A stretch of DNA of 59,533 nucleotides, from assembly GCA_944320135.1 (NCBI GenBank), contig CALUGI010000020.1, forward strand, positions 1 to 59,533, in the 5' to 3' direction. The notes under the pieces are model-generated. The model had not been told where the DNA came from, searched no databases, and was given only the letters and a program-made list of their open reading frames with translations. The DNA is from an uncultured Phocaeicola sp. Lineage in GTDB: Bacteria > Bacteroidota > Bacteroidia > Bacteroidales > Bacteroidaceae. Below are positions 43,339 to 52,767 of the stretch, in pieces. The position numbers were made by a program, and so were the translations under genes. Position 1 is the stretch's first letter; each line of letters starts with the position of its first letter.

Positions 43339-45336
43339 TTAGTTGCGTTGCGCGCCGTAATTCTTGTAGACGTCTGCAGGTGTAAACACACCGTCTTCTT
43401 TATTGAATACAGCACCCCTGTCTGCATTGAAGATGTCGTTCACGCCATCTATCGCTGCGTCAAAACCGGCAGTGCTTCCTTCAGGCAAAGTAGACGCTGC
43501 ATTCTGGAATACATTGAAGTTGCTACTTCCTACCCTATATCCGTAATTATGTTCCTTCACAAGCGTCTGCACTTTATTGGAAGTATGCGTCTTTATCAGA
43601 AAAGCCGGATTGTTCTGCAACGCAAGGTAATAAAGGTTATTGCTTACAGTCGCTTTAGGAAGTTCATACGGGTAAACAATACCTCCCCTTGTATTGGAAA
43701 GTTTGGTTTTCCCGCTTTCCGATTCTACATCTATAAAGGTGTTCGATGTCAGAACCAGCTCGTCAATGCTGCGTCCCGTTCCGTAATGGAAAACGTTGAA
43801 GTCTTTCACATAATCAGTTGCGGTTGGTGTACCCGTATAATAAACCAGATTATTGTCGAACACGAGCTTCGTGCAATCCATGTTGTCAATCAGATACAAC
43901 CCAACTCCTGCATCTGTTACCCGCACGTCCGAATCAGACATCTCAAAATATGCAAGAGTATGTTCCTCCATGTTAGCCTCTCCTTTTGCTTGGGTGAGCA
44001 GACCTTTGCTTGCTACGTTGGCGCCGTCCATCGCGCCCGGAATCAAGTCCATAGAACATTGATTGAACGCAACATTCACCGCCCCTTCTTTCTCCGAACT
44101 GAACGCATAATCCAAACCGCTTTGGACGTTTACGTTCTGAAGCGCCAATGTCCCCGTAAACTTCACCTGCTTGCTTGCATTCAAAGTGATGGAAGTGACC
44201 TCTTCCGAATTGGGAAGAATCACCAAGTTCTCGACAGATTCGTCTCCATCGTAGGTCAATGTAACGTCATTTGCAGACACGAAGTAAACTCCGGACTCGG
44301 AAATGCTGACATCTTCCGTGACTTCTACCGATTGCTCGCCGCCCAACCCGCTTTTTGTAAGCTCAAAGTTTCCGATGGTCAGGGCTTTGCCTTCTTCATA
44401 CTCCGCCATGTTTCCGGTAGGCTCAACGACAGGAGTTCCTATCTTCACCCTAATCTTGTCCATAGCCCAATAGACACCTTTCTGCACGCTGACCGTCACA
44501 TCCTCTTCGTTGCTGGCCGTTCCGGAGCGGCTGAGGGTTTCTGTCTGTTCGTCGGACATCGGAGAATAAATGGTGAGCGTATGCGTGCCGCTTGCATCGG
44601 CCTCATCCTTCTTGACCAGCACCGCACGCCATCCTTCCGGATAAGTGATTTGAGGATTGTCTCCCTCAATCGTCACGTTTACCTCCTTGCGCTGGTTATA
44701 CTCGAACAACATATAGCCGCTCGCGTCGAACCCGCTTTTGCTGATGGCGCATGTCAAATCGGGAACAATCGGCAATCTGTATGTGTCGCCGGACTTCATC
44801 ACCACCACAAGCTCGTTTCCATTCACCTCCGCCGACTCGAACAGCTGGTCGCCCAACGAAGCGTCTCCTGCATCGCCTCCCGGAACGTCTTTCCACTCGG
44901 ATTCTTCACCGTAACGCACCTGCCACTTTCCGTCCTGCACGCGAAATTCGGGATATCCCTCTCCGTTCTTTCCATTCACTCCCACGGCAGACACATCGGT
45001 ACGTTCACCGTTGATGCACCAGTATCCGTCTTCAACCGTTATCTCCGGCTCATTAATCGTTCCAGGCTGGCCGACGGTCAAGGTCAATGCCGTACCGTCG
45101 CTCAACGTGATGACATAAGTTCCGTTTTCAGTGCGTACACCGCTTATCGTCCTGTTCTGCGGATCAAGGATATAGCTCATCACCGCCACATTGTCATTAA
45201 GCATTTTCACCTGTTCTTCTATAAGCGCTACCCTCTCTCCGAGCGCGCTCACGTCGTCTTTCAAATCGTCATACTTGCTGCAGCTTCCTGCCATGAGCGA
45301 CATGCAGACAAGAAATAAGTATTTGATATGTTTCAT
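43339..45336 (-). CDS. DUF4988 lipoprotein with coiled coil and beta-helix
   Basis: A 665-residue lipoprotein (lipobox MAGSC, then SKYDDLKDD). The coiled coil at about 24-55 (DDVSALGERVALIEEQVKML) precedes W-repeats (PEITVEDGYWC, PEFRVQDGKWQVRYGE), a sandwich linker (about 170-320) and a beta-helix (about 340-600; LALQNVNVQSG, VAFNQCSMDL, LAYFEMSDSDVRV, KLVFDNNLVYY, ELVLTSNTFIDV). These are DUF4957/DUF5123-like repeats. It follows the DUF5017 gene by 19 bp. Function unknown; its layout is that of a surface glycan-binding protein or lyase held away from the membrane by a stalk. Confidence 0.65.
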   Translation of the reverse strand: MKHIKYLFLVCMSLMAGSCSKYDDLKDDVSALGERVALIEEQVKMLNDNVAVMSYILDPQNRTISGVRTENGTYVITLSDGTALTLTVGQPGTINEPEITVEDGYWCINGERTDVSAVGVNGKNGEGYPEFRVQDGKWQVRYGEESEWKDVPGGDAGDASLGDQLFESAEVNGNELVVVMKSGDTYRLPIVPDLTCAISKSGFDASGYMLFEYNQRKEVNVTIEGDNPQITYPEGWRAVLVKKDEADASGTHTLTIYSPMSDEQTETLSRSGTASNEEDVTVSVQKGVYWAMDKIRVKIGTPVVEPTGNMAEYEEGKALTIGNFELTKSGLGGEQSVEVTEDVSISESGVYFVSANDVTLTYDGDESVENLVILPNSEEVTSITLNASKQVKFTGTLALQNVNVQSGLDYAFSSEKEGAVNVAFNQCSMDLIPGAMDGANVASKGLLTQAKGEANMEEHTLAYFEMSDSDVRVTDAGVGLYLIDNMDCTKLVFDNNLVYYTGTPTATDYVKDFNVFHYGTGRSIDELVLTSNTFIDVESESGKTKLSNTRGGIVYPYELPKATVSNNLYYLALQNNPAFLIKTHTSNKVQTLVKEHNYGYRVGSSNFNVFQNAASTLPEGSTAGFDAAIDGVNDIFNADRGAVFNKEDGVFTPADVYKNYGAQRN

Positions 45337-45355
45337 AATCCCGTAGGTTTTAAAG

Positions 45356-46480
45356 TTATTCAGTCACGTTGATTACAAACTCCTTGGTTTTCGACTCCGT
45401 GAAGTTATAGTTGGAGTTCTTCATCAGGAAGGTTGCCGTATAGGTGCCCACGCTCTCGTATGTATAGGTATAAGAGGCGATGTTTTGCGATATTTCCTTC
45501 ACGAGCACGCCCTGGTCGGTCTCCCTGCATTCGGTCAGGTTGAGATAGTCCGACACGAGCCACGAATATTTCCATTCCTCTCCGCGCTGGGTGGCTCCTA
45601 TCGTCATGCCGCCCGTGCCCGCGCCGCTCAGGTTCCACAAGCCCGGCGTACCCGTAGTTACCGAACCGTAACCGTCGCCCGCCACAAATACCTTTCCGGA
45701 CATTTGGTCGGCAAACCCTTTCCTCCAATCCATGTTGAGCGGAGTGAAGCCGAAAGCTGCGGCATACGAGTTGGTGACACGCCCGTTTTTCCACACCGTT
45801 TCGATGCGCATGTTCGTAAAAGCGAACTGCGACTGCACGTTGGTCCAAGGTTTGCCCGTATCCGGATTGGTGACCATATCTTTCTTTCTGTCTTTATTCA
45901 GCACGATGGCCAGCGTCAACTTCCGTCCTATGAACTCTTTGACTGACACCGAACGGGTTACGCTCGAATTGACGTTTTGAGGCAAGTCCGTGCGCGGAAC
46001 CAGCGTTTTCCATGCGGTGTTTTCAACCAATATCGAATCGGCTTCATAATCGCTCTTGCTCAGTCCGGGAAAAGCGGGAACCGTCACTTCTTCCGTCTCC
46101 GTATCGATTTCTTCCGCCAGATACAGGATGTCGAGCTGGTCTTTGCACGAAGCGGACGTGCCTCCGGTAGGAACCGCCACCGTGAACTTGAAATTGCATT
46201 CTTCCACGTCTTCCGGATTTATTTCCTGACGGTTGCGGTATTTGTACTGGTGCCCTATCTCCCCGCTGAAGAAAGTGATGTAATCCGGATTGCCTTCCAG
46301 CGCGAACGTAATCGGAGTGCCTTTTCTCACCGTAATCACATTGTTCTCATACTTCACCTGCTCGTCCGCCACCACCGACACTCCCGCATCGGAAAGGTCT
46401 TGCTGAAGGCTTTTGTCGCACGAAGCGAAAACCGTCGCCCCGGCCAACAGGATAAAACTATATGTCTTTATCGTTCTCAT
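45356..46480 (-). CDS. DUF5017 lipoprotein (SusE-position surface glycan-binding protein)
   Basis: A 374-residue lipoprotein with lipobox VFASC. The N-terminal Ig-like domain carries the family motif FALEGNPDYITFFSGEIGHQYKYRNR (about 56-82). The C-terminal part (about 140-370) is a beta-sandwich with FAFTNMRIETVWKNG and ends in a PKD-like strand set (YTYESVGTYTATFLMKNSNY). DUF5017 proteins sit after SusD in many PULs and are taken as surface glycan-binding proteins in the place of SusE/F. It is separated from susD by 151 bp holding a GC-rich hairpin, which is a common spot for lowering expression of downstream genes. Confidence 0.8.
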   Translation of the reverse strand: MRTIKTYSFILLAGATVFASCDKSLQQDLSDAGVSVVADEQVKYENNVITVRKGTPITFALEGNPDYITFFSGEIGHQYKYRNRQEINPEDVEECNFKFTVAVPTGGTSASCKDQLDILYLAEEIDTETEEVTVPAFPGLSKSDYEADSILVENTAWKTLVPRTDLPQNVNSSVTRSVSVKEFIGRKLTLAIVLNKDRKKDMVTNPDTGKPWTNVQSQFAFTNMRIETVWKNGRVTNSYAAAFGFTPLNMDWRKGFADQMSGKVFVAGDGYGSVTTGTPGLWNLSGAGTGGMTIGATQRGEEWKYSWLVSDYLNLTECRETDQGVLVKEISQNIASYTYTYESVGTYTATFLMKNSNYNFTESKTKEFVINVTE

Positions 46481-46572
46481 AATCTGTCGTAATTGATAAT
46501 TTTTACATTTTGAAAGTCCGCATCCGCCCCGCTTTTCAACGGTGCAAAATGTCGGGGTGTTCCGGTTGAAAC

Positions 46573-46601
46573 GGGCAGGCGTTCACATTCAAACGCCGCC
46601 C
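46573..46601 (-). promoter_or_regulatory. Hairpin between susD and the DUF5017 gene
   Basis: On minus GGGC-G-GCGTTTGAATGTGAACGC-CT-GCCC folds into a 10-bp stem with short bulges. No T-run follows, so it is more likely an RNA-stability or partial attenuation element than a full terminator. Confidence 0.4.
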
Positions 46602-46631
46602 TCCGTCAAAAAAATGCGAACGTCCGTTTCA

Positions 46632-48512
46632 TCACCATCCCGGATTGTTTTCCGTTATCAGCTTGTTTACAGACAACTCTATTTCCGGAATCGGGAAATA
46701 TTGGTAAGATTCAGGCACGTTGAAAAACTCCGGAGCCACCGTCCGTCCGATGCTTCCCCAACCGTTCGCCTGGCCGCCTTGAGCCGAAGTCGCCTGTTCG
46801 TGCATTGCCTCCACGTAATCCCCCCAACGGATCAGGTCGCCCCGACGCAGGTACTCGAAGCAAAGCTCGCGGGCGCGTTCGTCTTTAATGGCATTACGGA
46901 AAGTTTGCTGCGAACCGTAATCCGCCGCGTCTTGCGATACTCCCGCGCGCCTGCGCACCTCGTTGTAGCAGGAACGCGCCAAATCGGTGGGACCTCCGTT
47001 CGCTTCGTTTTCCGCTTCCGCCACCATCAGCAGCACGTCGGCATAGCGCAGGATGGGGAAATTGATGGAAGTGAAGTTCTTCGGATGCTTGGCCACCGTC
47101 TCGTACTCGCGGCGGAACTTGCCGCAACCCGTGTCGTATGTCGGATTTGTGTTTACCGTCCGCCACACATCTCCCCGCTGGGTCTTGTCGCCGTTGAATT
47201 CCGTTCCTTCGTCTTCTCCGTCATAATCGAATGAACGTTCCTGATAAGTTGCACATCCTTCTATCTGGCCCGTCACCCACTTGTAGAGGTCTTCGCTGGT
47301 GAACGTTCGTCCCAATGTTCCTTTCGGCGAAACTTCGTCATCCTTTATCCTCCCCCGATATCCGAAAGGCATCAAGTTCCAGATAAAGCGCTCGTCTCTG
47401 ATATTGCCCTCCGATTCAGGAGACTTCAAGTTGTATCCGTAAAGATTGTAAAGTTTCGGAGTGCATTGCAGGAAGTTGTAGGAATATCCGGGGTCTGCGC
47501 TTCCCGTTACCTCGGAATCCGACGAATAGTCGCTCCCGCTCGGCCCGAAGATGTTGCCGATACGCCCTTCCGAACGCACGCTTCCCGTGTAGTCGCCGGC
47601 AAACTCCACTTCCCAGATGCTCTCGTTGGCCGTAGTATTGTACTGGTCGGAACACATATCGATAAACACGTCCCAATAATTCTCGGCCAAGGAGTGCCCT
47701 TGGTTGTTCATCACCTTCTGTCCATATTCGGAAGCCAGACGGAAACGTTCCTGAGCTTCCGCCGGAGCCGGTTCGTTGTCGCGGAAATGCTCTCCTGCCC
47801 AGAACAGATAAACGCGGGCCAGGATGCCCCATGCCGCCGACTTGGACACATACCCCGGCAGGAAGCCCAAATCTCTTGCAGAAGGCAGACCTCCCGTTTC
47901 CTCATCGGCCACTTCAGCCATTTCCTTGACTATGAAAGCATAGATTTCGTTCTTGTCCGTGCGGGCGATGTCCTTGCCGCTCACGCTTCCGGTGGAGTAA
48001 GTGGATTCCAGCTTGAAGGGAACGTCTCCCCAATGCTGCACCAAATTGAAATAATAGAAAGCGCGGAGAAAGCGGGCTTCCGCCTTGTAACGGGCACGGA
48101 GGGCATCCGTCAAGTCCACGTCCTGCACGTTGTCAATCTGCTCCAAGAAAAAATTGGCCCGGTCGATGCCGTTATACAATGCAAGCCACAAGCCGCTTGT
48201 CGAACCGTCTCCGGTAGTGGCGTTGTTGCAGATAAGTCCGGTGGTGGAGATGCGGTTGGAGCCGCCTCCGTAGTAGGTCAGGTCATCGCCGGCCACTAAA
48301 TTCATATAGGTGTTTCCGTAGAAAGAGCTGTTCGCCAACGTAGCGTAAACTCCCACGCGGGCCGTTTCCACCTCGGAAGCGTCGCGGAAATAGTTCTCCG
48401 GAACGGCCTTGTTGGGCTCTTTATCCAAGAAATCGCATGAAGAAAGGCCGTATGCCGCCAGGAAAGCCAAAAACATCATTCCAACTTTTGTCTTCATCAT
48501 ATTCTTATTCAT
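46632..48512 (-). CDS. SusD-like nutrient-binding outer membrane lipoprotein
   Basis: A 626-residue RagB/SusD family protein. The lipobox GLSSC is followed by DFLDKEPNKAVPENYF. TPR-type segments (LRARYKAEARFLRAFYYFNLVQHWGDVPF and RYADVLLMVAEAENEANGG) and the C-terminal KDERARELCFEYLRRGDLIRWGDY and YFPIPEIELSVNKLITENNPGW are standard. It binds oligosaccharides and caps SusC. It lies 21 bp after susC. An alternate start is Met5 or Met6 (about 48500). Confidence 0.95.
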   Translation of the reverse strand: MNKNMMKTKVGMMFLAFLAAYGLSSCDFLDKEPNKAVPENYFRDASEVETARVGVYATLANSSFYGNTYMNLVAGDDLTYYGGGSNRISTTGLICNNATTGDGSTSGLWLALYNGIDRANFFLEQIDNVQDVDLTDALRARYKAEARFLRAFYYFNLVQHWGDVPFKLESTYSTGSVSGKDIARTDKNEIYAFIVKEMAEVADEETGGLPSARDLGFLPGYVSKSAAWGILARVYLFWAGEHFRDNEPAPAEAQERFRLASEYGQKVMNNQGHSLAENYWDVFIDMCSDQYNTTANESIWEVEFAGDYTGSVRSEGRIGNIFGPSGSDYSSDSEVTGSADPGYSYNFLQCTPKLYNLYGYNLKSPESEGNIRDERFIWNLMPFGYRGRIKDDEVSPKGTLGRTFTSEDLYKWVTGQIEGCATYQERSFDYDGEDEGTEFNGDKTQRGDVWRTVNTNPTYDTGCGKFRREYETVAKHPKNFTSINFPILRYADVLLMVAEAENEANGGPTDLARSCYNEVRRRAGVSQDAADYGSQQTFRNAIKDERARELCFEYLRRGDLIRWGDYVEAMHEQATSAQGGQANGWGSIGRTVAPEFFNVPESYQYFPIPEIELSVNKLITENNPGW

Positions 48513-48533
48513 TTAAATTCTGTTCAACATTCA

Positions 48534-51500
48534 TTAAAAAGCAAGGTTAATGCCGAAATTCACGGCGATGGCGCGCGGATAAGCGGAATAGTCGATGCCC
48601 GGCGTCAATGCGCTGTTTCGGATAGACACTTCGGGGTCATAGCCCGAATATCCGGTAATCGTCCAAAGGTTCTGTGCAGCCACATACACGCGAAGCGTAG
48701 AAATCCCCGACCGGGCCAACAGCTTGTTCGGAAAAGTATATCCCAATGTCAGCGCTTTCAGACGAAGGAAAGAGCCGTCTTCGATGATGCGTGAAGAAAT
48801 GACGCTGTTTGACGAAGAATTGGCCGTTGAAGGAATATCGCTGTCCGGGTTTTCCGGTGTCCAACGGTCGGCGTAGCTCGCAAACTGGTTCAGATTCTTG
48901 CTGTTGGTGCGTTCAAAGAACTGACGGTTGACGTTCATGATGTCATTCCCGTATGACCATTGGAAGAATACGCTCAGGTCGAATCCCTTGTACGTAAAAT
49001 CGTTGGTGAAACCGCCTGTGTGTATCGGCCATCCCCGCCCTATCACGGTACGGTCGTTCGAGTCAATCACGCCGTCCTCGTTGATATCCTTATACTTGGG
49101 CATACCGGGCTGAGTGTTGTTTTCTCCTGAAAAGTGCGGTACGTCCGGACGCAAGGAATACGAATCGCCTGTCTTGTAGAAGTCATCGTATTTGTATGTT
49201 CCCTCATAGATATAGCCGTACATCATGCCCATCGGCTCGCCGATGCGGGCGATGAACGTCGACTGGCTGTTGTAGGTCTGGTCAAACCGGGCCGCTGTGA
49301 GCAAAGCATGTTGGTTCTCGGACAGTTCAAGCACCTTGTTCCGATTGAAAGCTATGTTGAAGTTGGTGCTCCACGTAAAGCCTCTTTTCTTCACATTCAG
49401 CGTGTTCAGCGTAAACTCAAGACCCGTGTTCTGCACTTTGCCGATATTCTTCATTGCCGAAGTGAAGCCTGTGGTATAAGGAAGCGTGGCATCAAGCAGA
49501 AGATCGCGGGTAGTTTTCTTGTACCAATCCACGGTTACGCCGATACGGTCGTCAAAGAAACCGAGGTCAACGCCTACGTTCCACTGTTCGGTCGTTTCCC
49601 ATTTCAAGTCTCTGTTGGCGAGCGATGTCATGGAAATGCCCACACTGTTCACATTGCTCTCAAACGGATAAACCGTTCCCAATGTCTTCTGTATGTTCAG
49701 CAACGCATACGAAGCATATTCGCTCACGCGATTGTTGCCGGTAAGTCCCCAACTGGCACGCAATTTTCCGGAAGAGAAAAACGAAAGGTTTTCCATGAAA
49801 TCTTCTTTCACAAAGTTCCAGGCAACCGAACCCGAAGGAAAATAGCCGTAACGGTTTCTCTTGTCAAATTTGGAAGAACCGTCGACACGGAAAGAAGCCG
49901 TAGCATAATATTTCGACTTGAAGTTATAGCGCAGGCTGGCCAGATAAGACATCATCGACCAGGAAGTCTTGTTCGAACTTGTAGTGCTCGGCAAACCTTC
50001 GCTCATCCCCGACATTCCCAAAGTCTCGTTGGGTATCTGCGTGTTCTTGAACGAATAAGACTCATAATCGGAGTTCTGGAGCGTGATGCCAAACATGGAG
50101 TTGAAATAATGCTTCTTGTCAATGTTCGTCTGATAAGTTAGCAAATTCTCGTTCAACCAAGTGATTCGTTGCGAGCGCGACACCGTAGAATTGACTTTAT
50201 CCGTAGAATTGGGACCTCCATAACGAGTTTCGGAATTGTTGAACTGGTCGTTAGCTCTTGCATCGTAGGTAAATCCTCCGCGCACTTTCAGCTTCAATCC
50301 TTTTATAAACTCATATTCCACGAAACCGTTCAGCTGAAGGTTATTCGTATATCCCTTACGATATTCGTTCTGAAGCGACTTGATTGGATTATGCCTGTAA
50401 TCGCTTGAAGCGTTCACGCTTTCATCGATAGGGCTTGTAAGCAAATATTCCAGCGGAGTGTCGGGCGGAGTGACCGGACGGTATCCCCACACACTGTAAA
50501 ACAAGTTGTTCATACCGCTCGATTCGGCAAGCGAAGTAGAACTTCCCGTCTGAATGGCACGCGAGAAATTGCTCGTAATGCTTGCATTCAGCTTGCCGCG
50601 ACGGATTATCGTATTCATGCGCACCTGAAAACGTTTGTAGTTTGAATTGAGAATCACGCCGTCCTGGTCGAAATAGGAAGCTGAAGCATTGTAACGCACT
50701 CCTTCCGAACCTCCCATCACGCTTACGTTATGGCTTTGCTGCCATGCAGTACGGAATATCATGTCCTGCCAATCATATTGAGGCACGTTCCGATAATCTT
50801 CCAACGTGTATTGCTTTCCGTTATACTCCATCAGATACTTCTTTCCCGCATCGCTGGGGTCTATCTCGTTCTGGAGCTTCACGAATTCATAAGCGTCCAT
50901 CATGTCAAGCGTTCTTGACACGTGCTGGAAACCGAAACTTCCGTCATAACGGAACTGAGGTTTTCCTAACTTTCCTTTCTTGGTGGTAATGATAACGACA
51001 CCGTTCGCACCGCGCGCACCATATATAGAAGTGGCAGAAGCATCCTTCAGAATGCTGATTGATTCAATGTCACTCGGATTGACCGTTCCGGCCACAGCAG
51101 GGTCTTCCACCGGGAAGCCGTCAACTACATACAACGGAGAGTTGTCCTGCGTCAACGAGTTGTTTCCTCGAATCACGATGTTCATCTGTCCTCCCGGCAT
51201 ACCCTCGCCGGAAGTCACGCTCACCCCTGCGATACGCCCGCCCAATGTCTGGTCGAAAGAAGAAGAAGGAGTCTTCATCAGGCTTTCCATATCCACAACA
51301 CCGACAGAACCTGTCAAATCGGTCTTCTTCACATCCTGATAGCCCACCACGATTACTTCATCCAATTGCTCCGCATCTTCACGCAATACGATAGACATCG
51401 GCTTAGACACGTCCACTTGTTTTTGTACGGTCTTGTAACCGATGAAAGAAACAACAAGGACAGCTCTTTTGTTAGGAACAGTAAGCGAAAATTTTCCGTC

Positions 51501-51695
51501 CAAATCGCTCACCGTACCCTTCTTGGTGCCTTTAATCTGTACGCTTGCTCCCGGAATCGTTTCTCCCGACCGGTCTACAACCATACCTCTCACAAGCATT
51601 TGAGCCATGACTGCAGAACAAGAAAAGAACATCATCAGCAGCACAATGCCGATTCCTCTTTTCCAAAAAACGCTAATAGGTAACTTAATTTGCAT
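48534..51695 (-). CDS. SusC-like TonB-dependent outer membrane transporter
   Basis: I start at the ATG at 51695 (1053 residues), which gives the signal peptide MQIKLPISVFWKRGIGIVLL; the frame is open 20 codons further up without a leader. A carboxypeptidase-regulatory-like domain (RGMVVDRSGETIPGASVQIKG) is followed by the TonB-box region (EQLDEVIVVGYQDVKKTDLTGSV), plug (VDGFPVEDPAVAGTVNPSDIESISILKDASATSIYG) and barrel ending AVNFGINLAF. It imports oligosaccharides with TonB energy and is the first gene of a seven-gene operon (susC to the DUF4955 gene). A -7 box TATATTTG lies at 51784-51791, leaving a leader of about 80 bases. Confidence 0.95.
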   Translation of the reverse strand: MQIKLPISVFWKRGIGIVLLMMFFSCSAVMAQMLVRGMVVDRSGETIPGASVQIKGTKKGTVSDLDGKFSLTVPNKRAVLVVSFIGYKTVQKQVDVSKPMSIVLREDAEQLDEVIVVGYQDVKKTDLTGSVGVVDMESLMKTPSSSFDQTLGGRIAGVSVTSGEGMPGGQMNIVIRGNNSLTQDNSPLYVVDGFPVEDPAVAGTVNPSDIESISILKDASATSIYGARGANGVVIITTKKGKLGKPQFRYDGSFGFQHVSRTLDMMDAYEFVKLQNEIDPSDAGKKYLMEYNGKQYTLEDYRNVPQYDWQDMIFRTAWQQSHNVSVMGGSEGVRYNASASYFDQDGVILNSNYKRFQVRMNTIIRRGKLNASITSNFSRAIQTGSSTSLAESSGMNNLFYSVWGYRPVTPPDTPLEYLLTSPIDESVNASSDYRHNPIKSLQNEYRKGYTNNLQLNGFVEYEFIKGLKLKVRGGFTYDARANDQFNNSETRYGGPNSTDKVNSTVSRSQRITWLNENLLTYQTNIDKKHYFNSMFGITLQNSDYESYSFKNTQIPNETLGMSGMSEGLPSTTSSNKTSWSMMSYLASLRYNFKSKYYATASFRVDGSSKFDKRNRYGYFPSGSVAWNFVKEDFMENLSFFSSGKLRASWGLTGNNRVSEYASYALLNIQKTLGTVYPFESNVNSVGISMTSLANRDLKWETTEQWNVGVDLGFFDDRIGVTVDWYKKTTRDLLLDATLPYTTGFTSAMKNIGKVQNTGLEFTLNTLNVKKRGFTWSTNFNIAFNRNKVLELSENQHALLTAARFDQTYNSQSTFIARIGEPMGMMYGYIYEGTYKYDDFYKTGDSYSLRPDVPHFSGENNTQPGMPKYKDINEDGVIDSNDRTVIGRGWPIHTGGFTNDFTYKGFDLSVFFQWSYGNDIMNVNRQFFERTNSKNLNQFASYADRWTPENPDSDIPSTANSSSNSVISSRIIEDGSFLRLKALTLGYTFPNKLLARSGISTLRVYVAAQNLWTITGYSGYDPEVSIRNSALTPGIDYSAYPRAIAVNFGINLAF

Positions 51696-51783
51696 ATCAT
51701 TTAAATTAAAGTTTATAATATTATTTTTTAAGGTCGTCTTTATATTGCCTCTCATAGATTAAATTTTAAATTTTGCAATGCAA

Positions 51784-51791
51784 CAAATATA
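51784..51791 (-). promoter_or_regulatory. -7 box of the SusC2 operon
   Basis: TATATTTG on minus is an exact TAnnTTTG match; the nearest TTTG upstream is only 14 bp away, so the promoter probably needs an activator. The long leader (about 80 bases) before the start at 51695 could carry post-transcriptional control. Confidence 0.5.
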
Positions 51792-51890
51792 GCGTCGTCT
51801 TGCAGCAAACTCTTTTAGATGCGTATTCAATAATTGTAATTTTGTCCAAAAAACCAGTTTAACACATCTGTAGCCAAACTTTCACGGATA

Positions 51891-51927
51891 CAAAAAAGGC
51901 CGCCTCATTCTTTTCTGAGACAGCCTT
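51891..51927 (-). terminator. Terminator of the radical SAM gene
   Basis: On minus AAGGC...CTCA pairs with TGAG...GCCTT and is followed by TTTTTTG. It lies 20 bases past the stop codon. Confidence 0.7.
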
Positions 51928-51946
51928 ATGCGCATTCAAAGCATTT

Positions 51947-52738
51947 TCAATAAGAAACGCTTACCGGAACGCCTGACCTTTCAACTAACTTCGCTATTCT
52001 GTCAAGCTCTTCATGAGTCGCTTTCAACAAAAAGCGGTCGGGAGTTTCCCGGTCAATCGTGTAAATCATCACTTGGCGGGGAGCGATTCGCTTCACGGCA
52101 TCTAACCAAGGCAACACATACTTGTCGGATGTATTGTCTACATCCTCCCCTTCGTCTGTTTTCCCTTTCAAAAACATAGTTTGTATAATCAAGTTTCCTT
52201 TGAACGCCTGCATCCCTTCTATAATCTCGTCCAAATCATAATGTCCGGCAGGACGGTCTACTTTCCGGATATAGTCGATATCCGCCGTATCGAGCTTGAG
52301 AATATTGTTGTCCACCTTATTCAATGCGGCAAACACTTCCGGCTTGCGGATAAACGTGGAATTGCTCAACACGCTGACCTTGGCGTTCGGAAAGTATTTG
52401 TCGCGCAAAGCCAACGTGTCTTCTATGATTTCAGGGAAATGAGGGTTTGCCGTAGGCTCTCCGTTTCCGGCAAAAGTAAGCACATCCGGGACAGGGCCGT
52501 TTTGCTTCATGTCCATCAAACGGGCTTCAAGCGCTTCGCGCACCGCTTCGCGGGTCTGCACTTTCAGTTTGGGGCGATGCGCGCCGTTATAACCGCACTC
52601 GCAATAGATGCAATCGAACGTACAGAACTTCCCGTCGGCCGGAAGCAGATTGATACCTAACGACACTCCCAACCTCCGGCTATGGACGGGACCGAATATG
52701 GGAGCCGAATAAATAACTGTTGACATAGGCTGATTCAT
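51947..52738 (-). CDS. Radical SAM protein
   Basis: I start at the ATG at 52738 (263 residues, MNQPMSTVIYSAP), because the family begins close to the YSAPIFGPVHSRRLGVSLGIN block; the open frame extends to 52780 into the neighbouring gene. The iron-sulfur motif is CTFDCIYC (CX3CX2C), followed by AGNGEPTANPHFPEI (SAM-binding GGEP-like strand), SNSTFI and KLDTADIDYIRKVDRP. Related proteins are annotated as wyosine-type or MoaA/NifB-like enzymes of unknown reaction. It uses SAM and a 4Fe-4S cluster to make a radical; the substrate is not known. A strong terminator follows, and it lies 29 bp after the HhH/beta-barrel gene. Confidence 0.85.
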   Translation of the reverse strand: MNQPMSTVIYSAPIFGPVHSRRLGVSLGINLLPADGKFCTFDCIYCECGYNGAHRPKLKVQTREAVREALEARLMDMKQNGPVPDVLTFAGNGEPTANPHFPEIIEDTLALRDKYFPNAKVSVLSNSTFIRKPEVFAALNKVDNNILKLDTADIDYIRKVDRPAGHYDLDEIIEGMQAFKGNLIIQTMFLKGKTDEGEDVDNTSDKYVLPWLDAVKRIAPRQVMIYTIDRETPDRFLLKATHEELDRIAKLVERSGVPVSVSY

Positions 52739-52767
52739 TATTGTTGCTCCGCAAAAATACACATTAT

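Noticed and set aside
43165-45318. A 717-codon open frame on plus
   Set aside because: Antisense shadow of the DUF4988 lipoproteins, with no signal peptide or recognisable domain.
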